From assembly GCA_932521025.1 (NCBI GenBank), contig OW051468.1, forward strand, positions 1,922,064 through 1,986,063: DNA of 64,000 nt. Direction: 5' to 3'. This document shows positions 1-17,800 of this stretch, piece after piece (the stretch's first letter is position 1; the number at the start of each line of letters is the position of its first letter). The translations under genes and the position numbers were made by a program. The notes beneath the pieces are model-generated. The model was given only the letters and a program-made list of their open reading frames with translations. It was not told the origin of the DNA and did not search any database. The DNA is from Oscheius onirici (taxonomy: Eukaryota > Nematoda > Chromadorea > Rhabditida > Rhabditidae).

Positions 1-52
1 TGAAGAGAAAAAGCAATGAAGTTGTAGAAAAAATGGGAATTTGTGAATTTAC

Positions 53-253
53 TTTAGCGTAGGAGGCATCAAGTTTTGCCTTTTCGTCCAAAGTTTCATA
101 GAAACCGAGATTACCATAGATCTGTAGAATTTATATTAAAATTGAGGGACAGGGACAGGGATATCTACTCACCTTGATGGCGCAGCATAGAAATCCATCG
201 CCTAGGAGAAAAAGTCCGAAAAGAATGACGAGATGGACGACATAGACCAAAAA
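53..253 (-). CDS. Partial membrane-protein gene, unknown family
   Basis: Two in-frame minus-strand exons are visible, 253-173 and 121-53, joined in phase 0 by GT/AG sites. The gene runs off the left edge. The first exon encodes a strongly hydrophobic segment (LVYVVHLVILFGLFLL) followed by GDGFLCCAIK, so it is probably one transmembrane helix of a small multi-pass protein. The second exon encodes a short polar stretch beginning IYGNLGFYETLDEK. The acceptor before 253 (ATCCAAAG) is weak and upstream exons were not found. I do not recognise the family. Confidence 0.45.
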
Positions 254-1145
254 CTTTGGATGTAATTAAAATATAAATAAAAAACGAACACGGACACGTT
301 TTGCACTAAAAATTGTCAAAAAAATTGACTTTCTCAGTACCAAATTCTAAAGTTTTCCATGGCCCAAGACATTTCCAAACTTCTTTCCGTCTATTCACCA
401 ACCCGGAAATTTTTGAATTGTTCGTGTCCGCTGTTCGTCGGATGAACTTTTGGACATGCGGACGTCCGTGTTCCGTTCGACTTCGAACAAAAAGTGCTCT
501 GTTCGGTATGTGTTCGGTTCGACCTAAAAAAATTATGCGACTGTTCGGTCTGTGTTCGTGGTCGCTCAAAAATCAGCTGTCCGCCCAACCTTGATTCTTA
601 TACTGACAGTGAGTCTTGTTCCCTGGTTTTTTCTGATCCAGACTGTCTTCAATGTGACCCTCAATTTACCAGTCTAACTGACTCTCTGACTCTCTGTCCG
701 GATCTAGAGTCTAGATGTTTCAGTCACAGTTCCTGACAACCTAATTTCCCAGTTTGTCGCTGTCTCCCACTGAACCCAGTCGGAGAGACCACCTACTGTT
801 TTTCTTCTACTTTTCAAATTTCGAAGACCATCATGAAGCTGGAAAATGCATGCCTCTGAACTAGAAAATTATGGTTTCTTCTCAAAGTCTCAAGTAGGAG
901 GAAGGGTTGACGCGAGCTCACATCTATTTGTGGAATAAAATTTGACTTCCAGAGCTTTGCAATTTTAGAATTTCCGAAACAGTAACTGTCTAGAATCCCT
1001 CCCAATCATTTTTCTCACCCCTCTCAAAGCAGGGCGGGTGTCCTAAGCGGATTTAGGAGGAAGTCCCGTTCGTCTAATTTGTCTGATGTCAATCTAGAGC
1101 TCTCTCTCTCTCACTTTCTCTCTCTCTGAATCGAATAATTTTCAG
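254..1145. other. Intergenic spacer
   Basis: No gene is supported here. Positions 280-590 are rich in repeated GTTCGG/CGAACA words in both orientations (for example around 282-300, 480-520 and 540-565), which looks like a decayed fold-back element. The 1100-1130 tract is CT-rich and immediately precedes the acceptor of the first RhoGEF exon. Confidence 0.4.
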
Positions 1146-8011
<6,866 letters not shown>

Positions 8012-8340
8012 ACTCTCTCGGCTCATAAATCTTTATACGATACGCGTAAAGGAGCAATAATTGAGAGTGTATACTGATTAGAAAGAGATAGTAAAGAGAC
8101 AGTATCTAGACTGAAAATAACTGGTAAAGTGAGAGAAATAGGGAAAAGATATGAGAGTCATTCAGGCTAGGAAGTCTCCCTCTCTCTTTAGAGGGAGCCT
8201 GGTCTGAATCAACTCGAAAATATTTTCTAGACACAACAGTACAGAGATAGCAAAAAAACAAAGCAGAGATCTGGACTAGAAGGCACTTGTGATATGACCT
8301 GGGCATGTGAGTCGGCCAGTTACAGCCGACTCTCTAATTG

Positions 8341-11300
8341 TCACCTGGGAGGCGCACGGCTCTGGAGACGGGGATTCGGGTGCAGAAGCGTCGTCTGGTG
8401 TTTTCCGTTCTGTTGAGTTCGGGACTCTTGGATCAGATACCGTAGCCGGCGACGCTTCCGCCACTGATCACAGCAGATGCAGATTATGATGAGGAGAAGG
8501 ATTGAGGCCAGACCGATGGCAGAAGCCAGGACGATTTCTCTGGAGTAGCCTGAAAAAAAGCAGATTTTTGTATGATTTTGTCTGGGAGTTTAGTTACAGT
8601 ACCAGTACTGTAAGAAGTAGAGATTCTGGGGATTTTACCAGTATGGTAAGAGTCACATCTGTTACAGTAACCAAACAGTGTAGAGTACAGAACTAGAGAT
8701 GATAAGAGACAGTCAGATCAGTTACCGTAACTGTACGGAGAGGTTGACTTGACTACAGTTCGGATCAGTTCGAGAGAGTTATGGTACCACTACTGTAAAA
8801 GACAACTTGGTTACGGTACCAGTACCGTAAAAGAAAGTCAGATCTGTTACGGTATTTATTTATTTATTTTAATTCCTAACTCAGAAAAAAGATCTGTAGG
8901 GAAGAGAAGTATATCTTCGGAAATCGTCAAACTGCCATTTTTCTGTATTCAGTCCGGGGAAGTCTTCTGGCGATTGTTGAAAATGTTGGACCAAGCTTGG
9001 CCGAGAGTAGATTTCTCCACCTGTGTGGAGGTCGTCCAGCTGTCCTTGTACGATTTGGGGTCCATTCTTCGATAATTTTAGTCCAGCTATTGCCGTCTTT
9101 ATTCGCAACCTTCCAGTCGAACAGACGCATTTTGTATTCATCTACGACGTCTTTTAGCTTCGTCCTGCTACGGATGGTCTCATTCGAGATGCGATCCAGA
9201 AGCGACAAGCCGACCATCTTTCTCTCCATTTTTCGCTGAGCAATAGCTAGATCCGTTTCTTCCGTCTTCTTTAAACCGGCTTCTTCCAGTCCGTATACTA
9301 ACGTGGGTAAAACCTTCATTTCGAACAGCTTACGGTAACTGCATTGAAATAGTATAGGGACAGAGATGGTACGAGAGAGTCAGATCAGTAACGGTAACTT
9401 TACTGTGAGAGTACAGTTTCCATCAGTCAGAGAGAGAGAGAGAGTCAGGTCAGTTACAGTATTAGCACTAGAAAGATAAGAAAGATAGTCTGCTTGATCG
9501 TGATACCAATACGGTGTGAGAGTTAGACCAGTTACAGTACATGACTCTCTCGACCTGATCCGAACTGTAGTCAGGTACATTATCAATCTCTGTACTCTCT
9601 CAGTACAGTTACCGTAACTGATCTGACTACTGTGAGAGTACAGAGGTAGAGATTATATCTGACTAGACTTCAGTTACGGCACTGTAAGAGATAAAAGAGA
9701 GAGAGAGAGTCTGATCACTATACCAGTAGAGAGTAAGTAAGAGAAAGAGTCAGTTCAATTACGGTACTATAAGAGATAGTAAAAAAGGATAACCTGGTTA
9801 CGGTACCAGTACTGTAAGAGAGTTGAACTCACAGTGCTGTTCATCGCTATAGTCTCCTTCCACACAGTTGTTGATTCCATTGCATACTAGCGATGAGTGA
9901 ATGCAGAGTTGGGTTCTTGACTGGCAGACTCCTTGACCCTGGTCAATACAGAGATGCCCTCCTTTACACACGAATTGATCACACTTTTCCATTGGAATGA
10001 CTTCAGAAGACGTGGCTGGATCACCGACCAGAGCTTCCACAGCTGTCCAGACGACTTTGAAGCCGACTCTTTCTCTCAAGGCACTTATTGGAGGACGGTC
10101 TGTTGTTGTGAACCTGAAAGGTATCTCCCTGTCTCTCCCTGCCAGGGATGGGCGGATTTCAGTACGCAAAAGTGCGTGAAGGGTAACTCGTGCCATTTGG
10201 AATCTAGCGAAAACGCAGTGTTCTAACTATTTGTCCCTGATGCACCGACCTTGAATTTACCTGTAAAAATATGAAAGCAGAAAAAATATTTTCTGGAAAG
10301 AGTTATGGACAACATCCGCATTTAACGGATGCGGATGTTGTCCATAGCTCTTTCCGAAAAGCATTTTTTCATATTTTTTACAAGAGCATTCAAGATCCGC
10401 ACATCAGGGAAAAATAGTTAGAACACTGTGTTTTCGCCAGATTGCAAATGGTACGAGTCACGCCACCCTTTACGCACTTTTGCGTATTGAAATACGCCCA
10501 TCCCTGCTGCCTACCGTATCAGTAGTCTATTTCCAGAAGACAGATAAGTCCTCATCCCTTCTTCCGCATAATACTGCTGATTTCCGCAGAATCTTGCCTC
10601 TGACCCGTCACCAAAAAGCTCCTTCTTCTCACCGACATCCTCATGCTTATACCCGTCAATGATGGATAACTGCGCTCGTTCGCATTCGGCTAAAAATAAG
10701 AGAGTGTTCCCGAAATTTCTAGGAAACAAACCTATAGTTCCAGCCAGATTCAGATGTACAAGTCGGACATAGATCCTCTGTCTCGGCTCCACCCTGATCA
10801 GCCAGTTGCAGGAAGAGTTCTTTGGATAGACTGTAGGGAAGCCGGGAGAGACGACTTCTCCGGTCAGCTCTCCGGGACGAGAGCGACCACCACAAGAACC
10901 GACAATTGCCACTTCGTCAGCTGCCATTGAGGATTTTGGTTCCCGAATCGCTGCTGAAAATTTAACGGTTAGAAAGGGAGACAGCCAAAGTTGTCTGACT
11001 CTGTTAAGCAAAAAAATGAAATCAGAGAAGTTCGGACCGGATCCTGGACTAAATATGAAAAAACGTGAAGACTGAGACAATGTTCCTAGTTTTCTCACTC
11101 AAAGCCTGACTCAGAAATAGGACGGCTATATAGCCATGAGTATCACATCGGGTCCGATTGGGTAGTCAGAGTACTGTAGAAGAATAGTGTGAACACTGAT
11201 GCACCTCAAACGATCAACAGCACAGAGAATTTGATGGCAGCAGGTATATAAAACTCATTTAAATTGCTCCCAAGTCTGTGTTTCTATTGAGGATAAGGAG

Positions 11301-12091
11301 GGGAGTTTTGTTCGAAAATTAGTTTTTGTCAAGTCACGACAGGACAAGCAAGTGCGTGAAGTGTTCTAACGACTTTGGTAGTTTCTTTGGAGGAACAGAG
11401 AAGAATGAAAGGGGAACTGGAGCTGAGGATCCTGTTAGGAGAAGACAAGAAATCTTTAGGGTACCAGATAGTCAAGCTACTGGTGAAATGGAAAAGAGTA
11501 CGATTCAGTGAAAGTGCTTTGAGGAAAGTACAGTACCGGTTTGGAAAAGAGAGTGCCCAGTAAAGTGTCTCCATCTTCAAATGGTCCCGAGCAGTATCAA
11601 TCAAAAGAGAGACTCACCCTCAGACAGAATGTCATACTGTAGTCTGAAGCCTCTGTTCTCTCCTCCTGCTACTCCTGCCACAAACTGGATTCGGAGTCCC
11701 GGCTGCATCGTCTCCAACTTTTTTGGCAGCGCCCTGCCGCACATTCTCGGTCCCACATGCTCTTTTCCCTAAATTTTTGGCCAGATTAAAAAAAACTCTC
11801 TCCTACCTGTCGATCGACAACGACGATGACCACATACGCGTCCAGACATTGTCCAGTCTCTGGATGAGCTTCTGCCAGATCAAAGGTCAAAAATGTGATG
11901 TGGAGGACGTTGGAGACGACGGAACTGATGTTGTAGACGCAGTTTGTGCCGGCTGGATATGCTGTCGGAAAATGAGGTGATTCGAGAAGGGCCGAGATGG
12001 GAGAGCTGCTGAAGATGTTACGGGCGCAGTCTGAAGCTGACGACTGGTGGTAGAGTGCCGCCGCCAGCAGCCCAAACCACACGCAGCGCAT
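8341..12091 (-). CDS. sol-2: Neto/SOL-2-like CUB-CUB-LDLa transmembrane protein
   Basis: Exons: 12091-11807, 11768-11618, 10953-10732, 10689-10515, 10113-9833, 8549-8341; 440 residues with consistent phases. The start at 12091 gives a signal peptide (MRCVWFGLLAAALYH). Two CUB domains follow; the second begins GSCGGRSRPGELTG and contains FPTVYPKNSSCNW. Then comes an LDL-receptor class A module ending CNGINNCVEGDYSDEQHC, a transmembrane helix (IVLASAIGLASILLLIIICI) and a short basic tail. This order is that of vertebrate Neto1/2 and C. elegans SOL-2, auxiliary subunits of ionotropic glutamate receptors. The acceptor at 12121 just upstream could be a trans-splice or UTR-intron site. Family placement is strong; assignment to SOL-2 rather than another Neto-like protein is inference. 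Confidence 0.85.
8590..9830. repeat. Minisatellite of GTTACNGTAACTGT-type units
   Basis: The last sol-2 intron carries many copies of a short palindrome-like word (GTTACGGTA, GTTACAGTA) with GAGAGTCAGATCA spacers at 8590-8860 and again at 9330-9830. The RTE fragment separates the two blocks. The same word array appears in a beta-catenin intron at 32375-32640. Confidence 0.7.
8927..9319 (-). mobile_element. RTE-type non-LTR retrotransposon fragment (RT C-terminus)
   Basis: A 130-codon frame contains RKMERKMVGLSLLDRISNE, TRTAGRPPHRW and related blocks seen in the C-terminal part of RTE/endonuclease-reverse transcriptase polyproteins. No endonuclease or catalytic RT motifs are present, so it is a 5'-truncated copy inside a sol-2 intron. 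Confidence 0.7.
10143..10506. mobile_element. 364-bp palindromic MITE forming most of a sol-2 intron
   Basis: The left half (from CAGGGATGGGCGGATTTCA) is repeated in inverse orientation by the right half (ending ATACGCCCATCCCTG), and the centre at about 10320 is a hairpin of ACATCCGCATT/GGATGCGGATGT. The CAGGGATGGG terminus resembles hAT-type ends. The host intron is 10514-10114, so only about 37 nt are not transposon. CTGC flanks both ends. Confidence 0.8.
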
Positions 12092-12472
12092 CAGACATCG
12101 GATGGCCGAAGGAGGGGTCTGCAAGGGGAAATTTTTGAAGGATTTTTAATGGAAAAAAAGGGAGAAGATAGAGTAAAGTGACCAGAGAGGAAAAAGTGGG
12201 GAAAGAGATTAGTTCAAGAGAGATGTTTCAGAGTTCGCAAAGTAAGGAAGCAAGAGGCTTTTAGAGGTTTCTCATACATGTGTCTGATTCTGACTTCTAG
12301 CCTAACAAAAGCCCGACTGTGAGTCTATCAGACTGTCCATAAGGAGTCGAAGAAATTAGCTACACTTTCCAGAGTCCCGAAAGTTGTCTGGAACTTGACC
12401 GTAATGACACAGGACATTTTCGAAACCAATATAAAGTATGCACGTTTCCAAAGCTAACCCAGTTGCCAACAT

Positions 12473-12713
12473 TATACTTGGGAACGAGCCGAAATTTTTA
12501 GGCTCGAGCTTTTTTTCGACCCGGCTCAAGAGGCTTGGTCGAGCCGAGTCTGTTTTTTAACGAGACCGAGCCGAGCCTGATTTTTTGGCAGACCGAGCCG
12601 AGCCTTTATTTCAACTGCTTCGAGCCGAGCCAGCTCGCGGACCTCTTCGAGCCGAGCCGGCTCGACGGTCAAAAACAGGCTCGGCTCGAGCCGGCTCGAG
12701 CTGCCCAAGTATA
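12473..12713. mobile_element. hAT-type MITE, copy 1 (8-bp TSD)
   Basis: Termini TATACTTGGG and CCCAAGTATA are inverted repeats, flanked by a perfect 8-bp target duplication GCCAACAT (12465-12472 and 12714-12721). The interior is built of repeated GAGCCGAGCC/GGCTCGAGC words in both orientations. The 8-bp duplication points to the hAT superfamily; no transposase is present. Confidence 0.85.
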
Positions 12714-12856
12714 GCCAACATAGTTCCCTGTTCAGTCAACAGTCACATAAAAAAGTTGGTAGGACTGAGGACGCTGATACGGTTTAGGAAGGGTTCCCTT
12801 GAACTCGAAAAAAAAAGTAATAGGACAAAAATATACACTGGACAGAAAGTTATGAT

Positions 12857-13066
12857 TTGTTCAAAAAAAGAGGGGTTACACTAAGATTTTAGCTCTTCTC
12901 TTCGATACCCACTTAGTACGCGAAAATTGGATACTCAGCCAACAAATTCCAACTTTCGCTGCATATCTTTCGAATTTGTTGGCTGAGTATCCAATGTTTG
13001 TGTGCTAAGTGGTCTCGAAGTGAAGAGCTAAAATCTTACGGTAATCCCTTTTCTTTTTGAACAGAC
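12857..13066. mobile_element. Palindromic MITE-like element
   Basis: Arms of about 95 bp (TGTTCAAAAAAAGAGGGG ... CCTTTTCTTTTTGAACAG) fold on each other, including GATTTTAGCTCTTC and TTGGATACTCAGCCAACAAATTC blocks; the loop is about 20 bp near 12955-12975. Related termini (ACTCAGC ... CTGAGTATTCGACG) occur near 15145-15235. Confidence 0.65.
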
Positions 13067-14881
13067 TATATCAGTTCATTCATCTTTCATTCGAGCAAAT
13101 GGTAAAAGCTGTCAAACTGTAACAACGTCAGAGCTGTCAAAAACTGTCATTTTTTAATGTCTGGCAGTTTCTAGTGAGGGGAGCATAAGCTCTAACCTGA
13201 GTCTGTCTTCTACTGGCAGCTAGTTGTAAAAACAATCTGAAGAAGAAGGACAGAGAGAAGTTTAACAGGAACAGGTTACAGATATCCTATGGAAAAAAGA
13301 TCGATATAAACAAACAGATGAAGGCATCTGCGGGGGAACTTAGTTTAGCAACACGGCGCGTAGATAGAATCTTCCTCCGACAAACTGAATCGACGGAGTG
13401 CGGCGTGGATAATTCTGTTTTTCCAGAGGTACCCGCTGGCCGAAACTTGGATATGCTAATCGGAACAACCTACGTGCTAAATCGCTTGTCTAGAGGAAGA
13501 CAACAAAAGACAGCTGTCTCTAGAACAGGAGAGTGTAGAAAAACAAACACTATTCAGTGGAGGAGTTATAGATTTTCGAGTAGTTTGGAGAGAGGAAGTC
13601 TGGAAGAGAGACAGGTGGTAGTCATGAGGGGATATTGGGAGAGAGTGGATTGAAGTAACAGACAACACTGGGAAGTATGCGAGAACTACTGTCTGAAAAT
13701 CACAAAAATACAAACGAATGGGAGTTACCTGTTAGAGCTAGACCGGAGTCACAGTTAGAAGTAGAAATAGGAATAAAGGGGAGTCCAGTGACATGAACAG
13801 AATGATAAAGTCAAGAAGAGAAAACAGGTGAACAGAAAGAGACACTCTTCTCCTATATATTGAAAACCAGCCGTCAACGACGGCTGTCGCCACTCCGAAC
13901 TGTCCAAGTCCTAGATTCCCATCCAAATCGCCTAATTCTTTGACAAAACTTTTATTTTTTTTCTCATGACTACCTCGTTCTCACTCCAAGTTCAAAACAA
14001 ATAATCTTATTTCAACATTTTCTGACTTGTCGCGACCATTTGAGGTACCGAACAAATATAAAAAACAAACAGAGTCCACCGCAGACACCATTGAGCTTTA
14101 GTAGTAGAGAGATGAATTCAAAAGGTAGGGTCGAAAAGACCCTTCGCCCGTTTCCGACGAGAACAAACTCATCTCCCAGGTCCAAAGGTTAATTGGTTCT
14201 TTCTTTTTCGGCTGACTCGCCCACTCAAAAGGATAAATGTTTTACGTAAAAAAAATTTAAGTAAAAAAAGGTGAAATTGTGACATGTTTTTTTAAATTTA
14301 GATGAGGAAGGATCTCTTAGAGCGAAAAAACATTGTGCAACCTGTTTGCCGAGCAAGGTGTGCTACCTAACAACTCCGCAAGGATGAGAAAATGAGTAGA
14401 AATGAAGAATTTTGGGAAGAATGGCTTGAATTTACTTCAGCGATTATACGATCTTACGACTTCTTGTTTTGTTAGCTCAGCAGAACTGTAATAATAGTAT
14501 AATAAATGGAACAGAGCTACCAAAAAAACCTGTTCTCTGTCCCATCTCCCAAGAGACCTTTCTCCCAGAGAAGAGAGTAGAGAAAAGAAAGCTCGAGGCA
14601 AGAAGAGAGAGGTGAATCGATGAGTGTTCGTCCGTTGTAGACCCTCTCTCTCCACGCGCGCCCGGAGGCCAAATTGGAAGAGTCCTCTCTCCTCGGACGG
14701 AGGGCCCCCTAGCCTCATCATCCGTGGCCCCAAATTGGAAAATGGCTTTCTTCCTCCGTCTCTCGCAACATCCCCTTTTCTCTGGGGAGGAGTAAGCTAG
14801 AGATGTCTTCAAAGTTTTAAGGTGTATTCGGGTATGGGGGAACAACAAATTGTAGCAACAACAAGATAACAATAACAACAA

Positions 14882-17800
14882 TTATTGGTTCTGGAACTTT
14901 TTCAGCTTGAACGGAACGATTTCGGGAGACGGCTGTTCTAGACTGCAGATGAAGAGACGATTGCTGGAACGGAACTGGCAGGAGAGATGATCGACGGACT
15001 TGAATGGCTGATGGTTGTCCAGAGCGTGAACTTGGTCGCGTTTCTGGAAATTATAGGAATTTGTGGGGGAAAAAGGAGGATTGAGGCAGTGGTTTCAGTA
15101 TTCTGAAAAATAAATCTTTTAAAATGTCCGTTATGAGACTTGTATGAAGTATAAACGTTGACTACTCAGCTAGCCTAATTCCTAGGCCAAATTCAAAAGA
15201 TTTGGCTGCGTAATTTCGACTGAGTATTCGACGTTTGCAGGAAACACAAATTTTGTATGGACAGCAGTGGTACTGTAGCTTCATCTAATGATGGTAATCA
15301 CACAGAAATCAACTGATCTACGGCTCTTTTTTCCTACCGGTACAATAATTATTTATCGTTCAATCTTGTTCCAAAAGCCCTGTTTCAAATAAGTCGAAAA
15401 AATCTTTTTAGCTCGTACTCAAACTTTCTCTTGCCTATCTTTAGTTACGCAAATTTGTGTACAAAAGCATAGTTCAATTTTGAATAAAATAGCCAGCGCA
15501 TGTACGTAATTACTCGTCATTGAAAAGTACGCATGTTTGACTTGCTCTATGGCCAAAACGGCAATGTTTCGGACTGACTACGGTCAGGTTATTGCGGCAT
15601 CACTACTGTTTTACAGTCTTTTTTATTACCGTAACCCGAACCATCTGGTTATTAAGAAATCATAAAAACAACACAAACCTTGTTGATAATGACTATCTGT
15701 CCATCGTGACCGAGAACCAGAACTCGGCTGTCCGCTCCGACGGAAATACTGACAGGACGAATGTTGGGATTGTTGAAGAGGTTAGCGGCAGAAATGCTGC
15801 GCAAAACGGCTCCGCCAGCTGCCGGAAACTGAATTTTTTCTGATTTAAAGCTACAAAATAGGTTCATACCTCGTAAAGAACCTTCTTCATCTTGTCCGGA
15901 ACGTCGAACCCGGCAACGGCTGTGAGAATCAAGAGCGTCTCGGCATCGGTAAAGGCCAGATCGATGGGGAGATCAACGCGAAGAGGACGCGATTCTCCCA
16001 GCTTGAGATCAATGACAAAGACTTCGAGGCGGCTGGTGATCACGGCAGCGTAGCGTTCACAGGGAGAGACGGCCAGTTGAGTGACGAGACCGCAGCCATC
16101 TGAAAATGAGAGGATTTATTAAATTTCAGTGTTATTTTTGTGTTCTTCACTATTATTTTTTCCTCGATCCCCGTTAATTTCATTGGCGAAAAGCCAGCTT
16201 TTGGCCCCAAAGCTTATGCAAAGCCAATAAACTAGCTGTAAAAGCGCACTGTCTAGCTTGACCAGACGCTTTTCAAATTTTGCTTTGAAATCTATTTTTT
16301 CACTCATCTATCCTGCGAAATGGCCTACGAAGAAGAACAGAAGACCTACTTGCGAGCTCTGGTCGCCCGCGGAAAGCCTTTCGAGACGGACAAGGACCGA
16401 TTTGCTTTCAATCGTGGAGTCTACGAACAGATGGGACAGACTCCGGTAGAGTCTTCTCTAACCGGCGTGATCGCGAATCTTTATATTAGAATTACAGTGA
16501 GTTCAGAGGTTTTTTGGAAAGAAACTGAGTCTTTCAGGGCAGCGGAATCATTACGCGATGGGCCAAAAGCAGTCCGGATCTGGCTCTTCTTTGGAAAGAA
16601 GCTGTCAGGGTTTATCAGAACAAGGAACAGGCAGAACTGAATACAGGTGAGAGTACAGAGATAGAGACAGTAACTGACTGAATAAGATTACAAAGACAGA
16701 CAGTAACAGTAGTAGAATAAGAGTCTGGAACAGTGGCAGGGTGAGAGACAGTTACTGAGACTGGCGACTGAACCAAAAGAGACATTAACAGAGTCTGGGT
16801 GAGAGACAGTAACTAAAACAGTGAGGGAGTCAGACTCAAACTGTACTGTTCCAGAGAACCAAGTTCCAGAAGAACCTTTTCAAGAGGTCAAGACTGAAGA
16901 TTCCGTCCCAGATGCTGGAAATTTGCAAGAACGACTGGAAGAGGTGGTCAAGGAGACGAACACTCCGAACACTCCGAATACCCGTCCTCCCAAGAGAAAG
17001 TCCACCATCCAGACGCCGCCTTCCCCGACTCCCAAACTGGCTAAAAAGTCTCCCATGGTTCCCAAAGAGCCGGAGAGGGTGATTCCGAAGGAAAAGATTA
17101 GTCACGACCCTAAACTCTTGCTCGAGGAACAGAAGCAGAATACTGAGAGGCTGGTCCAGGAGAACCAGGAAATGCTGATCAAGCAGACCAGACAGGAAGA
17201 GCTGCTCCTGAAGCAACAGAGTGACATTGATGAGCTCAAGAGGATGATCAGTACCCTCACTTGTGAGTTTTATGCCAATTTTTAAGGGGAAATATAATGT
17301 TTAGCCGGATTGCTCATGCGTTCTTTCGGAGCTCCAGCTCCTGCTACCCCCTTCGGCAATCAAAGTGAGTCGACTTTTTGGGAAAATCCATTGAAAAAGT
17401 ACAGATTTTTAGCCGACTCCGAGACCCACAACTTCCAGTCCCAATATCTTCTCTCTACGCGTCAAAGACGAAATTGTGCTTGATTAATAAATTTTACATG
17501 ATTTTTTAATGTTATTTTGTAGCTACAGTAGTCCATTGAAGATAGGCTCATTACAGATCCAAGAATGTAATCTTCTCAATATTTTCAAGCCTTTATCAAC
17601 TATCTTTCAGAGACTTCCGCAAAAATGAACACCAAATTTTAGTCAGAATCCTTTGTGTCACTACCTAAGATCGGAGCGCTACACTCTAGATCGATGGCCT
17701 TATAGTCAGTCGACCGGCAGCTCGCGTTTGGCTCTTTCCCTCTCTCAAACAACAAGTAATATTTATCACGCCATTATAATTACAAGGAAGGCGCTTTTGT

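Larger units (their letters stand above)
12092..14881. other. 2.8-kb spacer with two MITEs
   Basis: No gene is supported between the sol-2 start and the UTP4 stop. It contains the hAT-type MITE at 12473 and the palindrome at 12857. A short imperfect palindrome with ACTCAGC/CTGAGTATTCGACG ends lies outside it near 15145-15235. 13300-13930 and 14400-14880 have open frames without recognisable domains and with no coding-like pattern. Confidence 0.5.

Noticed and set aside
13318-13653. 111-codon plus-strand frame
   Set aside because: No recognisable domain, no acceptor or donor in matching phase, and the region is otherwise spacer beside two MITEs.
14437-14881. Overlapping minus-strand frames upstream of nothing and just after the UTP4 stop
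   Set aside because: They lie in the UTP4 3' flank, are low-complexity (Leu/Ser/Arg) and have no supporting exon structure.
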